Positions 7,714 through 17,404 of a stretch of 64,000 nucleotides of DNA are shown here, one piece after another. The stretch is from Paraburkholderia guartelaensis (GTDB taxonomy: Bacteria > Pseudomonadota > Gammaproteobacteria > Burkholderiales > Burkholderiaceae). The DNA lies in NCBI RefSeq assembly GCF_004353905.1, contig NZ_SMOD01000032.1, forward strand, positions 25,347 to 89,346, given 5' to 3'. The notes below the pieces were generated by a model. The model was not told the DNA's origin, did no database searches, and was given only the letters and a program-made list of their open reading frames with translations. A program made the position numbers and the translations under genes. How positions within the stretch are numbered: the first letter of the stretch is position 1; each line of letters opens with the position of its first letter.

Positions 7714-9253
7714 GTCCACGCCGCCGCTGCTGGAAATGCGGGGCATCACCAAGACCTTCCCCGGCGTGCGCGCACTCGACAACGTGCGCCTCACCGTCTA
7801 CCCCGGCGAGGTCCACTCGCTCATGGGCGAGAACGGCGCGGGCAAGTCCACGCTGATGAAGATTCTCTCGGGCGCCTACCAGGCCGACCCCGGCGGTGAG
7901 ATTCTCATCGAAGGCAAGCCGGTCGTGATCGACGGGCCGCATGCGTCGCGCGAGTTGGGCGTGGCCGTGATCTATCAGGAACTGAGCCTCGCGCCCAATC
8001 TCTCCGTTGCCGAGAACATTCATGCGGGCCGCGAACTGCGCAAGGGCGGCCGCCGCTTCGGCACGGTCGACCGGCGCGCCATGGAGCGCGGCTGCGAAGA
8101 CGTGCTCAAGCGCCTCGGCGCGAGCTTCGGGCCCACCACGCTGGTGGGCTCGCTCTCCATCGCTGAGCGTCAGCTCGTGGAAATCGCACGCGCCGTACAC
8201 AGCGACGCGCGCATCATCGTGATGGACGAGCCCACCACGCCGCTTTCCTCGCGCGAAACGGAGCGCCTTTTCAAGCTCATCAACCAGTTGCGCGACGAAG
8301 GGCTTGCGATCATCTACATCAGCCACCGGATGGCCGAGGTCTACGAACTCTCCGACCGCGTTTCCGTGCTGCGCGACGGCAGCTACGTGGGCACGCTCAT
8401 GCGCGACGCGCTCAACGCGGAAAGCCTCGTGAGCATGATGGTGGGCCGCGATATTTCGGGCTTCTACAAAAAAGCGCACGCGCCTTACGATCCGGGCAAG
8501 GCTGTGCTCACCGTGCGCGACGTGGCCGACGACAAGCGCGTACGCGGCTGCAGCCTCGACCTGCATGCAGGCGAAGTGCTCGGCGTTGCGGGCCTCGTGG
8601 GCGCGGGCCGCACCGAGCTTGCGCGCCTCATCTTCGGCGCGGAGCCGCGCGTGCGCGGCGAGATCGCCATCGACGGCAAGACGCTCAACGTGCACACGCC
8701 GCGCGACGCGATCAATGCGGGCCTCGTCTACCTTACCGAAGACCGCAAGCATCAGGGCCTCTTTCTCGACATGAGCGTGCGCGACAACATCAACGTCGCC
8801 GTGGCCGGGCGCGACGCGCGCATGGGCGTGCTCGACCTCGCGCGCGGCGGCGAGCGTGCGAAGGAAGCCATACGCTCGCTCTCCATTCGCGTACCGAACG
8901 CGCGCGTGAACGTGGGCGCGCTCTCGGGCGGCAACCAGCAGAAGGTGCTGCTTTCGCGACTGCTGGAAACGAAGCCGCGCGTGCTGATTCTCGACGAGCC
9001 CACACGCGGCGTCGATATCGGCGCGAAGTCCGAGATCTACCGCATCATCAACGACCTCGCCAAAACCGGCGTGGGCATCATCGTGATTTCGAGCGAGCTG
9101 CCCGAAATTATCGGCGTGGCCGACCGCGTACTCGTCATGCGCGAAGGCTTGTTCGCCGGCGAGCTGGGCGGCTACACCGGCAAGCCCATCACCCAGGAAG
9201 CAATCATCGAACTCGCCACAGGCTCGCAGCACCCGCTCGACGAAGCCGCTTGA
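7700..9253 (+). CDS. Sugar ABC transporter ATP-binding protein (RbsA/FrcA type)
   Basis: The product is 517 residues, a tandem ATPase as in RbsA, XylG and FrcA. Domain 1 has Walker A GENGAGKST (residues 43-51), the signature LSIAERQ and Walker B IIVMDEPTT. Domain 2 has the degenerate Walker A GLVGAGRTE usual for this class, the signature LSGGNQQK and Walker B LILDEPTRG. It powers import of a monosaccharide across the inner membrane with the permease and binding protein encoded next. The start has AGGAGGAGAG upstream and lies within the end of the ROK gene, so translation is coupled. Confidence 0.93.
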   Translation: MSPSESTPPLLEMRGITKTFPGVRALDNVRLTVYPGEVHSLMGENGAGKSTLMKILSGAYQADPGGEILIEGKPVVIDGPHASRELGVAVIYQELSLAPNLSVAENIHAGRELRKGGRRFGTVDRRAMERGCEDVLKRLGASFGPTTLVGSLSIAERQLVEIARAVHSDARIIVMDEPTTPLSSRETERLFKLINQLRDEGLAIIYISHRMAEVYELSDRVSVLRDGSYVGTLMRDALNAESLVSMMVGRDISGFYKKAHAPYDPGKAVLTVRDVADDKRVRGCSLDLHAGEVLGVAGLVGAGRTELARLIFGAEPRVRGEIAIDGKTLNVHTPRDAINAGLVYLTEDRKHQGLFLDMSVRDNINVAVAGRDARMGVLDLARGGERAKEAIRSLSIRVPNARVNVGALSGGNQQKVLLSRLLETKPRVLILDEPTRGVDIGAKSEIYRIINDLAKTGVGIIVISSELPEIIGVADRVLVMREGLFAGELGGYTGKPITQEAIIELATGSQHPLDEAA

Positions 9254-9294
9254 CCTTCACCGCATACGCAAGAAACGTCCCTCAGGAGTACGAC

Positions 9295-10338
9295 ATGAAA
9301 AGCATTCTTCCCCGGCACGGTGTCGCGGCCTCGCCCACACAGCCCGCGCAAGGCGCTCAACCCGCACGCAGCGTCGCGGTGGACGGTCATCGCCAGCGCA
9401 TGAAGTCGCTCGTGCGCACCGCCGGCATGCTGCCGGTACTGGTGCTGCTGTGTATCGGCTTCGGTCTGCTCAACGATGGCTTCTTTACGTTGGAGAATCT
9501 TTCGATCGTCACGCAGCAGGCGTCGATCAACATCGTGCTCGCCGCCGGTATGACCTTCGTGATTCTCACGGGCGGCATCGACCTCTCGGTGGGCTCGGTG
9601 CTGGCCGCCGCCGCCATGGCCGCCATGATCGGCTCGAACTTCGCGGGCTGGGGCTGGGTCGGCGTACCGATGGCGCTCGCGGTGGGCCTCGGCTTCGGCC
9701 TCATCAACGGCGCGCTCATCGCGCTCCTGCGCCTGCCGCCGTTCATCGTCACGCTCGGCTCGCTCACGGCGGTGCGCGGCATTGCGCGCCTCATGGGTCA
9801 CGACACCACGATCTTCAACCCGCAGCTGTCGTTCGCGTTCATCGGCAACGGCACGGTGCTCGGCGTGCCCTGGCTCGTGATCATCGCGCTCGTGGTGGTG
9901 GCCGGCTCGTGGTTCGTGCTGCGCCGTACCGTGCTCGGCCTGCGCATCTACTCGGTGGGCGGCAACCCGGAAGCGGCGCGCCTCTCGGGCATCAAGGTGT
10001 GGGGCATCGAAATGTTCGTCTATGCCGTGTCGGGCCTGCTCGCAGGTCTCGGCGCGGTGATGTCGGCGGCCCGTCTCTACGCAGCCAACGGCCTGCAACT
10101 GGGCCAGTCCTACGAACTCGACGCGATCGCCGCAGTGATTCTGGGCGGCACGAGCTTCGTGGGCGGCGTGGGCTCGATCATCGGCACGCTGATCGGTGCG
10201 CTCATCATCGCAGTCCTGACCAATGGTCTCGTTCTGCTCGGCGTCTCGGACATCTGGCAGTACATCATCAAGGGCCTCGTGATCGTCGGCGCCGTGGCGC
10301 TCGACCGCTACCGCCAGCGCGGCTCGGCCCGCACGTAA
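9295..10338 (+). CDS. Sugar ABC transporter permease (RbsC/FrcC type)
   Basis: The product is 347 residues with a cytoplasmic N-tail of about 40 residues followed by 8-10 hydrophobic helices. GMTFVILTGGIDLSVGS is the diagnostic BPD_transp_2 motif of ribose/xylose/fructose-type permeases, and YSVGGNPEAARLSGI is the EAA-like loop that contacts the ATPase. It forms a homodimeric channel in the inner membrane. The ATG with a CAGGAG site was preferred over an upstream TTG overlapping the ATPase stop. Confidence 0.92.
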   Translation: MKSILPRHGVAASPTQPAQGAQPARSVAVDGHRQRMKSLVRTAGMLPVLVLLCIGFGLLNDGFFTLENLSIVTQQASINIVLAAGMTFVILTGGIDLSVGSVLAAAAMAAMIGSNFAGWGWVGVPMALAVGLGFGLINGALIALLRLPPFIVTLGSLTAVRGIARLMGHDTTIFNPQLSFAFIGNGTVLGVPWLVIIALVVVAGSWFVLRRTVLGLRIYSVGGNPEAARLSGIKVWGIEMFVYAVSGLLAGLGAVMSAARLYAANGLQLGQSYELDAIAAVILGGTSFVGGVGSIIGTLIGALIIAVLTNGLVLLGVSDIWQYIIKGLVIVGAVALDRYRQRGSART

Positions 10339-10440
10339 GCAGCATCGGACATGCATCAGCCGGAAACAATTGCGAGCGCAGGCGGTCCTGCTGCGCTCGC
10401 CGGGAAATCACCCAAACAGGACCCCTCAGGAGACAACCTC

Positions 10441-11385
10441 ATGTTCAAGAAGAAAGCCGCTCTCGCCGCTGTCGCCCTCACGCTCGGCTTCGCACTGCAA
10501 GGCGCGCATGCCGCCGACAAGCAGCTCAAGTCGATCGGCATTACCGTGGGTTCGCTCGGCAACCCCTACTTCGTGACGATCGTTCAGGGTGCGGAAGCGA
10601 AGGCCAAACAGATCAACCCGAATGCCAAGGTCACGGCCGTTTCCGCCGACTACGACCTCAACAAGCAGTTCACGCAGATCGACAACTTCATTTCGGCGCA
10701 CGTGGACATGATCCTTCTGAACGCGACCGATCCGAAGGCGATCCTGCCCGCGGTGAAGAAGGCGCAGGCGGCCGGTATCGTGGTGATGGCCGTGGACGTG
10801 GCCGCCGCGGGCGCCGACGCCACCGTGCAGACCGACAACGTGAAGGCCGGCGAGATTTCGTGCGAATACCTCGCGAAGAAGATCAACAACACCGGCAACG
10901 TGATCATCCAGAACGGGCCGCAGGTCTCGGCCGTAATCGACCGCGTGAACGGCTGCAAGCAGGTGCTCTCCAAGACGCCCGGCATCAAGATTCTCTCCGA
11001 CGATCAGGACGGCAAGGGCTCGCGCGAAGGCGGCATGAACGTGATGCAGGGCTACCTCACGCGTTTCCCGAAGATTGCCGGCGTGTTTGCCATCAACGAT
11101 CCGCAGGCCATTGGCAGCGACCTTGCGGCGAAGCAGCTGCATCGCAGCAACATCGTGATTACGTCGGTGGACGGCGCGCCTGATATCGAAACGGCGCTCA
11201 AGACCGATACGCTGGTGCAGGCCTCGGCGAGCCAGGACCCGTGGAAGATGGCGCAAACGGCGGTGCAGGTGGGCTACGACATCATGAACGGCAAGAAGCC
11301 CGCCAACCCGATGATCGAAATGACGCCGCAACTCGTCACGCGCGACAACGTGGGCAGCTACAAGGGCTGGTCGTCGCAGCACTAA
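10441..11385 (+). CDS. Sugar ABC transporter periplasmic substrate-binding protein
   Basis: The product is 314 residues. A Sec signal peptide (MFKKKAALAAVALTLGFALQ, cleavage after GAHA-AD) precedes a type I periplasmic-binding fold of the RbsB/FrcB family: ITVGSLGNPYFVTI at the start of lobe 1 and ITSVDGAPDIETAL near the C-terminal hinge. A 100-base leader with a CAGGAGACAACCTC ribosome site separates it from the permease, a common way to make more binding protein. ROK-ATPase-permease-binding protein resembles the frc fructose locus of rhizobia; ribose or another pentose remains possible. Confidence 0.9.
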   Translation: MFKKKAALAAVALTLGFALQGAHAADKQLKSIGITVGSLGNPYFVTIVQGAEAKAKQINPNAKVTAVSADYDLNKQFTQIDNFISAHVDMILLNATDPKAILPAVKKAQAAGIVVMAVDVAAAGADATVQTDNVKAGEISCEYLAKKINNTGNVIIQNGPQVSAVIDRVNGCKQVLSKTPGIKILSDDQDGKGSREGGMNVMQGYLTRFPKIAGVFAINDPQAIGSDLAAKQLHRSNIVITSVDGAPDIETALKTDTLVQASASQDPWKMAQTAVQVGYDIMNGKKPANPMIEMTPQLVTRDNVGSYKGWSSQH

Positions 11386-11401
11386 GCGCCAGGCGTTATC
11401 T

Positions 11402-11422
11402 GAGCACGGGGCGCCCGTGCTC
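11402..11422. terminator. Hairpin between convergent genes
   Basis: GAGCACGGG and CCCGTGCTC form a perfect 9-base stem with a 3-base loop, 16 bases after the binding-protein stop. It lies just beside the 3' end of the convergent gene on the other strand. No T-run follows, so it may act as an mRNA 3' stabiliser or a factor-assisted terminator. Confidence 0.5.
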
Positions 11423-11428
11423 GCGCGT

Positions 11429-12400
11429 TCAGGCGAGCACGGCGTCCTTCGTCACCACGCGGCGCGGAATGATTTTCAGGTCGTAGAACGTATCCGCGAT
11501 CTTCTGCTGCTGCGCGATCACGGCGGCGTCGATAGGCCGGTATTCATGCGCGTAGTGCGTGAGGCCGGTCTGGATTGTCGCCGCGTCCAGGCCCTGGATT
11601 GGCGAGAGTTTCGCGGCCGCGGCCGCCGTATTGGCGCGCACCCATTGCCCCGTTTTGCCGAGTTCATCCAGCGCAATCGCCAACGCGTCCTTGCGGTTTT
11701 GCGCGAATTCGCGCTGGCTCAAGAAGAATTGATGATGGCTCGCCACGCCGCTTGCATCGGCAAGCAAGCGTGCGCCGTCCTGCGATTCGACGGCCGCAAG
11801 GAACGGGTCCCAGATCGCCCACGCATCGATGGCGCCGCTTTGCAGCGCCGCGCGCGCGTCGGCGGGCGCCAGATACACAGGCTGCACGTCGCCGATCGAA
11901 AGGCCCTGCTTTTGCAGCAGCGCGACGAGAAACCAGTGCACGTCCGAGCCGCGATTCAGGCCGATTTTCTTGCCCTTCAGTCCTGCCACATCACGGATCG
12001 GCGAGTTCTTCGCCACCACCACACCTTCCGCGTGCGGCGTGGGCAACTCATACGCCGTATAGACGAAATCCGCGCCCGCGGCCTGGGCAAACACGGGCGG
12101 CGCTTCACCCACATAGCCAAAGTCGATCGCGCCCACGTTCAGGCCTTCGAGCAATTGCGGTCCGGCCGGGAATTCGGTCCACGACACCTTGATGCCGAGC
12201 GGAGCCAGGCGCGTTTCGAGCGTGCCGTTGGCCTTGAGCAGCACGAGCGTGCTCGCCGCCTTCTGATAGCCAATACGGAACTGGTCGGGCTGATATTTCG
12301 CGAACGCGGTGGCGGGCAGCGCAGCGCTGCCGAGCGTTGCGCCCAGCGTGGCGAGGAAATGGCGGCGGGTATAGGGCCTGGGCGGCGTGGGGCGAGTCAT
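11429..12400 (-). CDS. ABC transporter substrate-binding protein, aliphatic sulfonate (SsuA) type
   Basis: The product is 323 residues of the NMT1/SsuA periplasmic-binding family: FRIGYQKAASTLVLLKANGTL at the N-terminus, then FGYVGEAPPVFAQAAG, and AWAIWDPFLAAVE in the second lobe. It should bind alkanesulfonates or related organosulfur compounds for import. The N-terminus contains RRHFLATLG followed by an Ala-rich hydrophobic core, which fits a twin-arginine (Tat) signal. An ATG ten codons upstream is an alternative start. No permease or ATPase gene is nearby, so it must rely on components encoded elsewhere. Confidence 0.82.
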   Translation of the reverse strand: MTRPTPPRPYTRRHFLATLGATLGSAALPATAFAKYQPDQFRIGYQKAASTLVLLKANGTLETRLAPLGIKVSWTEFPAGPQLLEGLNVGAIDFGYVGEAPPVFAQAAGADFVYTAYELPTPHAEGVVVAKNSPIRDVAGLKGKKIGLNRGSDVHWFLVALLQKQGLSIGDVQPVYLAPADARAALQSGAIDAWAIWDPFLAAVESQDGARLLADASGVASHHQFFLSQREFAQNRKDALAIALDELGKTGQWVRANTAAAAAKLSPIQGLDAATIQTGLTHYAHEYRPIDAAVIAQQQKIADTFYDLKIIPRRVVTKDAVLA

Positions 12401-12552
12401 CTTCAGCGCTTCCGTGTTGGCATGGGGCATGCACCCACACGGCGCAGCCATCGAAGCGTTGATGCTACCGGGCCGCACGCGTTCGCAGAACCGATGTTTC
12501 GCGCTAAGCAAATCACGCCGGCAGGAATACGCGGGCGTGCAACGCGCACGCC

Positions 12553-14163
12553 CTATGTGCCGGCCGTCATGTGCGGATTCGGCGACATATGCGCCCCATT
12601 CGCGCGATACCAGCGCACGAACGCCTCCGAAGGCATGGGCCTCGCATAGAAAAATCCCTGGATATAGGTGACGCCGCGCGCACACAGATAGTCGCGTTGC
12701 ACCTGCGTTTCCACCCCCTCGGCCACGAGCCGCGCGCCAAGGCTATGCGCGAGATCGATAATGGCGTCGAGCACGGCCGCCTTGCTGCCTTCCGAGTCGA
12801 TCGTCAGCACGAAGCCGCGATCGATCTTCAGGATATCGAACGGAAATTTCTCGAGATACGAGAGCGAGCAATAGCCCATGCCAAAGTCGTCGATGGCGAC
12901 CTTCACGCCTTCGCGCCGCAAGGCCACGAGATTGCTGCGCGCCTGCTCGGTATTGCGCACCAGCGTGCGCTCCGTGATCTCCAGCGTGATCGTCGCGCCG
13001 CGCGGCGCAACAGCCGCCCGTAGCGCCTGCACGTCGCTCACGAGCTGTACGCCCGACAGATGCTCGGGCGCGAAGTTGACGCCAAGGTGAAAGCCCGACG
13101 CGACGTCCCACGTCGCGACGTCGCGCTCGATGAGCTTCAGCAGATGCTGCGTGAGCGGCACGATCACGTGCTCTTCTTCGGCCACCTGAATGAACTCGTC
13201 CGGACGAATCGCGCCTTTGCCTGGCCGCACCCAGCGCAGTAACGCCTCCACGCCCTCGCACCGCCCTGTCTCCACGCCGTAGAGCGGCTGGTATTCGACA
13301 TGGAATTCATTCGCACGAATCGCTCGCAGCAGTTGTTCGCGGCGCGACTGCCCGCTTTGCTGCAAGCGGCGCACGAGCCAGACGAGCCACGCGGAGAAGG
13401 CAACCGCCCACGGCATATAGCGCAGCAGCAGGCCGCGCCAATATTCGAGAATGCGCTCGGGCCGCCCGTAGATCTTCAATTCGATCATGGTGCCCGACAT
13501 GGGCTTTTGCACATCGGCCAGCAACGGTGCGCCGCGCACGTTCACGAGCGCCATGGCTTCGCGCAATACGCTGCCCTCGCCCACCCTCAGCTCGGCCTGG
13601 CGAAACACCGTGAGCGGCGCCGCGCCATGCAGCAGGTCCATCAGATACTGCACGTCCACCACGGCCACGACCGCGCGCCCTGCTTCACCCGCAACGCCAA
13701 CCAGCAGCGAGGGGCGGTTGCGCACCATCGGCGTGTCGTTGACGATCAGGAGCCATTCGTCCTTCGAGGCCGGCACGCTGCCGTTGAGCCAGCCGCCATC
13801 GGGGACAGCCTGTTGCGAGTACGCCGACGAGCAGGCGATACGGCCTTCGTAAAGGATGTTGAGCGTGCGCACATAGGGCACGGCGGCGGCCTTGCGCGTG
13901 AGATCCGGCGAGAGCGTATTGCACGCTTCGTTCGCACGCGGCCCGAATGTGCGCGCCGCGCTCTGCGCCGTCTCGACGATCGAGACCACCTGCCCGACGA
14001 TAAATGCGGAAGCGAGATTCGCCTCGCGCTGTGCGATGCGCTCGGCCTCGTAACGCCCGAGCACCACACACAGCAGGATCGGAATCAGCGCCACGACCAG
14101 CAGCACGAGCAAACGCGAGACTCGCGAGCGGACCGCGCCGGGGTTGGGCGAGACTTCGGGCAA
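12553..14163 (-). CDS. CSS-motif EAL domain c-di-GMP phosphodiesterase
   Basis: The product is about 536 residues. An N-terminal TM helix (18-36), a periplasmic CSS domain with conserved Cys81 and Cys111-Ser-Ser, and a second TM helix precede a C-terminal EAL domain. The EAL catalytic set appears intact: VEALLRW, NFAPEHL, EITE, DDFGMGY, LKIDR and AEGVET. Family knowledge says the periplasmic cysteines sense redox state (DsbA/DsbB) and gate degradation of c-di-GMP to pGpG. I chose a TTG start because GGAGGACGCC lies immediately before it; an overlapping ATG is out of frame. It lies 125 bases downstream of a diguanylate cyclase gene on the same strand. Confidence 0.87.
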   Translation of the reverse strand: MPEVSPNPGAVRSRVSRLLVLLVVALIPILLCVVLGRYEAERIAQREANLASAFIVGQVVSIVETAQSAARTFGPRANEACNTLSPDLTRKAAAVPYVRTLNILYEGRIACSSAYSQQAVPDGGWLNGSVPASKDEWLLIVNDTPMVRNRPSLLVGVAGEAGRAVVAVVDVQYLMDLLHGAAPLTVFRQAELRVGEGSVLREAMALVNVRGAPLLADVQKPMSGTMIELKIYGRPERILEYWRGLLLRYMPWAVAFSAWLVWLVRRLQQSGQSRREQLLRAIRANEFHVEYQPLYGVETGRCEGVEALLRWVRPGKGAIRPDEFIQVAEEEHVIVPLTQHLLKLIERDVATWDVASGFHLGVNFAPEHLSGVQLVSDVQALRAAVAPRGATITLEITERTLVRNTEQARSNLVALRREGVKVAIDDFGMGYCSLSYLEKFPFDILKIDRGFVLTIDSEGSKAAVLDAIIDLAHSLGARLVAEGVETQVQRDYLCARGVTYIQGFFYARPMPSEAFVRWYRANGAHMSPNPHMTAGT

Positions 14164-14288
14164 GGCGTCCTCCGCACCAGGGCCGTCATGGAGGGCGGCT
14201 ACGGTATGACGCCAACATACACCAACGCGCTGGCAGCGGGCGCGCGCAGTGCCCGGCGCACGCAAACGTCAGCTAACGTGAACGCACT

Positions 14289-16181
14289 TTATGCGCATTC
14301 GATGCGGTTGCGGCCGCCCTTTTTCGCGCGGTAGAGCGCGAAGTCGCTGCGCGTGAGCGCGCCTTCGGCGCTCATGTCGGCCGCATTCATGAGCGTGATG
14401 CCGATGCTCACGGTCAGCGCGACCACATCGCCGTCGACGCCGAGCGGCTGCGCCGCGAAGTGCTCCTGAATGCGCCGCGCGACGCTTTGCGCGCCTTCGA
14501 GGTCGGCAGCCGCGAGCAGAATCGCAAACTCCTCTCCGCCGATGCGCCCTGCCATATCGCCCGTGCGCAACTGCGTGCGCAGGATCTCGGCGAAATGGCG
14601 CAGCACGTCGTCGCCGATTGCGTGGCCCCAGCGGTCGTTGATCGACTTGAAGTGATCGAGGTCGCACATCATCACGGCCGCGCCCGCGCCGCCGCGCCGC
14701 ACCTGTGTCAGTTGCGCCTCGACGCGCGCCATGAAATGACGGCGGTTGGCCAGACGTGTGAGACCGTCGGTGCTCGCGAATTCCTGCAGTTCGGCTTCGA
14801 TGCGCTTGCGCTCGGTGGCGTCCGTGATGAAGCCATGCCAGACCGTCGTGCCGTCTGCGAGCCGCTGCGGCCTCGCGTCGCCCTGGCGCCAGCGCAGGCC
14901 CTGCTGCGGCAGCAGCACGCGAAACTCCAGATGCCACGGCGTGAGGTTCGCCGCGGAGAGTTCGAACGAGTCGCGCCATGCGTCGAGATCGTCGGGATGA
15001 ATCAGCGCGTCGATGCACGCCGTGTCGTGCGCGGCCTGCTCAGGTGTGAGTTCGTAGATCTCGGCAATGCCCGCGCTCGCATAGGAGAAGAACGCGCGGC
15101 CGCCGGGCAACTGGCGGCGCTGGAACACGAGGCCCGGCACTTCGTTCGTGAGGTTCGTGATGAGCGCCGCGCTCTCGCGCAAACGCTCGGCCATCTCGCG
15201 CATCGAGGTGATGTCCGTGGTCGTGCCGATCATGCGCAGCGCCCGCCCGTGCGCGTCACGGCTCATCACCTTGCCGCGGCTGCAGATCCATTTGTAGCGG
15301 CCATCTTTGCAGCGAATGCGATGCTCGACCTCGTAAGTGGGCGTGCGGCCGTCGAAATGCGCCTGCATCGCGGCCTTCACGTAGTCGCGGTCGTCAGGAT
15401 GCAGCCGCAGATAGCTGTCTTCGATACGGCTCGTCAGCTCGTGGTCTGCGTAGCCGAGTATCGCCTTCCAGCCCACCGAATAGCGGATCTCGCCCGTCAC
15501 CACGTCGCGGTCCCAGATGCCCGTGCCGCTGCCCGCGATGGCATGCGCGAGCAGGCGTTCGTGCTCGCGCAACGCTTCGAGTTCGGTATGGAGCGTGGAT
15601 TCGCCGGTGGCGGAAGTTGCGATGTCGCCGCTCGTGGTGAGCGTGGGCCGCACGGCCAGCGCGGCCGCCACACGCGCAAAGTCGCCGAGGCTCGCGCGCC
15701 CGGCGGCATCCAGTTCGCGCGGTGCGGGGTCGATCAGGCAGAGGCTGCCCACGTGTTCGCCCTGCGCGCCGTACAAGGGCCACGCTGCCACGAAACGAAG
15801 CGGCTTGCTTGCGTGTGCAAGCACGTCGCGCCAGGCGGGATCCTCGGAAATATCGGGCACGATGAGCGGCTCGCGCGCCTCGCCGGCGCCGCAGCCATGC
15901 GCCAGCACGCGCAGCGCCTCGTAGAGCGTTTCGTCCACGCCGGCACCCAGCCCACGCTCAGCGGGCGCCTCGCCGGGCACCACGCAGGCTGCCGCCACGC
16001 CGAAATGCGCCGCGACGAGCCTCAGCAGGCCGTCGAGCAACGGATCCGCCGCGTCGTGCCCGGCGGGGAGCGAAAACGCATGATCGTGCGAGCGCAACGG
16101 TCCGCCCTGCTCCCGCACCCCGGCGCACCCGGCTTTGCTTATGGGCGGCACGGCCTCGGGCATCGACGAGGGAACGGTCAT
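14289..16181 (-). CDS. GAF-PAS-PAS-GGDEF diguanylate cyclase
   Basis: The product is 630 residues. A GAF-like domain (about 45-195), a PAS/PAC domain (215-335, ending MIGTTTDIT), a second PAS-like domain (345-465, ending GFITDATERKR) and a C-terminal GGDEF domain with an intact GGEEF active site are visible. An inhibitory I-site RTGD lies five residues before GGEEF, so product inhibition is expected. It makes c-di-GMP from two GTP. No membrane segment is seen, so sensing is cytoplasmic. The opposing phosphodiesterase encoded next suggests a paired synthesis/degradation unit. Confidence 0.88.
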   Translation of the reverse strand: MTVPSSMPEAVPPISKAGCAGVREQGGPLRSHDHAFSLPAGHDAADPLLDGLLRLVAAHFGVAAACVVPGEAPAERGLGAGVDETLYEALRVLAHGCGAGEAREPLIVPDISEDPAWRDVLAHASKPLRFVAAWPLYGAQGEHVGSLCLIDPAPRELDAAGRASLGDFARVAAALAVRPTLTTSGDIATSATGESTLHTELEALREHERLLAHAIAGSGTGIWDRDVVTGEIRYSVGWKAILGYADHELTSRIEDSYLRLHPDDRDYVKAAMQAHFDGRTPTYEVEHRIRCKDGRYKWICSRGKVMSRDAHGRALRMIGTTTDITSMREMAERLRESAALITNLTNEVPGLVFQRRQLPGGRAFFSYASAGIAEIYELTPEQAAHDTACIDALIHPDDLDAWRDSFELSAANLTPWHLEFRVLLPQQGLRWRQGDARPQRLADGTTVWHGFITDATERKRIEAELQEFASTDGLTRLANRRHFMARVEAQLTQVRRGGAGAAVMMCDLDHFKSINDRWGHAIGDDVLRHFAEILRTQLRTGDMAGRIGGEEFAILLAAADLEGAQSVARRIQEHFAAQPLGVDGDVVALTVSIGITLMNAADMSAEGALTRSDFALYRAKKGGRNRIECA

Positions 16182-16258
16182 GGCAGGCGCTCAAACAGGA
16201 AATTCGAGCGCCTAGTATATAGCGCGCGTCTGGGAGGCCGCCGGCGACCCCGCAAACC

Positions 16259-17311
16259 TCAGGTGTCGCCGCGCCGGCGGAACACCCACCATCCCAGCAA
16301 CGCCGTGAAGGTCGCGACCAGCACCACCATGAGCCAGAAGCCGTGGCGGTTTTCCGCGAGCGGAATGCCACCGACGTTCATGCCGAAGAAGCCCGCGACG
16401 ATGTTGATAGGCAGCGCGAGCACGGTGACGAGCGTGAGCGTGAAGAGCGTGCGGTTGTTCTGCTCTTCGAGCCGCGCGGCAATCTCTTCCTGCAAGAGCT
16501 TGATGCGCTCGACGAGTCCGGCCATGTCGCCCAGCACAAGCGAGAACTCTTCGGTCGCCTCGCGCAGGTCCTGCATGTCGGCTGTCTGGAGCCAGCGCGG
16601 CGGGCGCGCGAGCAGACGGAAAATCGAGCCCGGCTCCGGCGCGAGCATCCGTTGCAGGCGCACCAGAATGCGCCTCATGGCCGCGAGTTCGTGGCGGCTC
16701 GCAGAGCGGCGCAAGGCGAGAAACTGATCCTCGGCGCGATCGACGTCGACATTCGTGCGTCGCACGATCTCCACCATGAGGTCGGCCTGGTCGCGCATCA
16801 GGTGGATGAGCAGTTCGGCCGGCGAGCGGAACGTCTCGCCGCTGCGCACGTAGCCACGCAGACGGTCGATGGAGCGCAGCGGCTTCAGGCGCGCCGAGAC
16901 AAGAATGCGCTCGTGCGTGTACGACCAGAGCGTCGCGATCTGCGAGGGCGTGAGTTCAAAATCGAACATCACGTCATTGACCACGGCGAACAGCCCGTTG
17001 TCGACGTGTTCAATACGCGTGGAGTGCGAGCCTTCCACGAGCATCTCGAAGAAGGCGTCGGGCAGGTCGAGATGCGCGCGCATCCACGGCTGCGCCGCGG
17101 CGTGGGCGAGATTGAAGTGCAGCCAGTAAAACGTGTCGTCGCGCGCGACTTGCGGCTCGCCGCTCTCGTGCGTGCGCCGCAGCGCCTCGAGGACATCGTC
17201 GCACGTGACGGGCTGCCCGGGCTGGCCAGGCGTGAAGCGAAAACCGCAAATGAGGCCCGACAGGTCGGCGCCATACGTTGCGACGGACGAAGCGAAATCC
17301 ATGGTCGTCAT
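16259..17311 (-). CDS. CorA/ZntB family divalent cation transporter
   Basis: The product is 350 residues. A long cytoplasmic alpha/beta funnel region is followed by two C-terminal TM helices, with GMNVGGIP between them, the CorA-family GMN signature of the pore loop. The N-terminal FYWLHFNLAH resembles ZntB more than Mg2+-type CorA, so zinc transport is the more likely role. The start chosen (MTTMDF) excludes about 30 Cys/Arg-rich residues that look non-coding. It lies 93 bases downstream of the DUF1479 gene on the same strand. Confidence 0.85.
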   Translation of the reverse strand: MTTMDFASSVATYGADLSGLICGFRFTPGQPGQPVTCDDVLEALRRTHESGEPQVARDDTFYWLHFNLAHAAAQPWMRAHLDLPDAFFEMLVEGSHSTRIEHVDNGLFAVVNDVMFDFELTPSQIATLWSYTHERILVSARLKPLRSIDRLRGYVRSGETFRSPAELLIHLMRDQADLMVEIVRRTNVDVDRAEDQFLALRRSASRHELAAMRRILVRLQRMLAPEPGSIFRLLARPPRWLQTADMQDLREATEEFSLVLGDMAGLVERIKLLQEEIAARLEEQNNRTLFTLTLVTVLALPINIVAGFFGMNVGGIPLAENRHGFWLMVVLVATFTALLGWWVFRRRGDT

Positions 17312-17404
17312 GGCCGGTTGATCGGCGCACAGCATGCCATACGCGTGCTTTTGCAGGCAAGCGCGCGAATCGGTGCGCCGACACGCGTGGGTCATCTGCA
17401 CATG

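Noticed and set aside
7652..9232. A 526-codon antisense frame over the ABC ATPase gene
   Set aside because: The sense strand has both ABC signatures and a strong ribosome site; the antisense product is His/Ala/Arg-rich without motifs.
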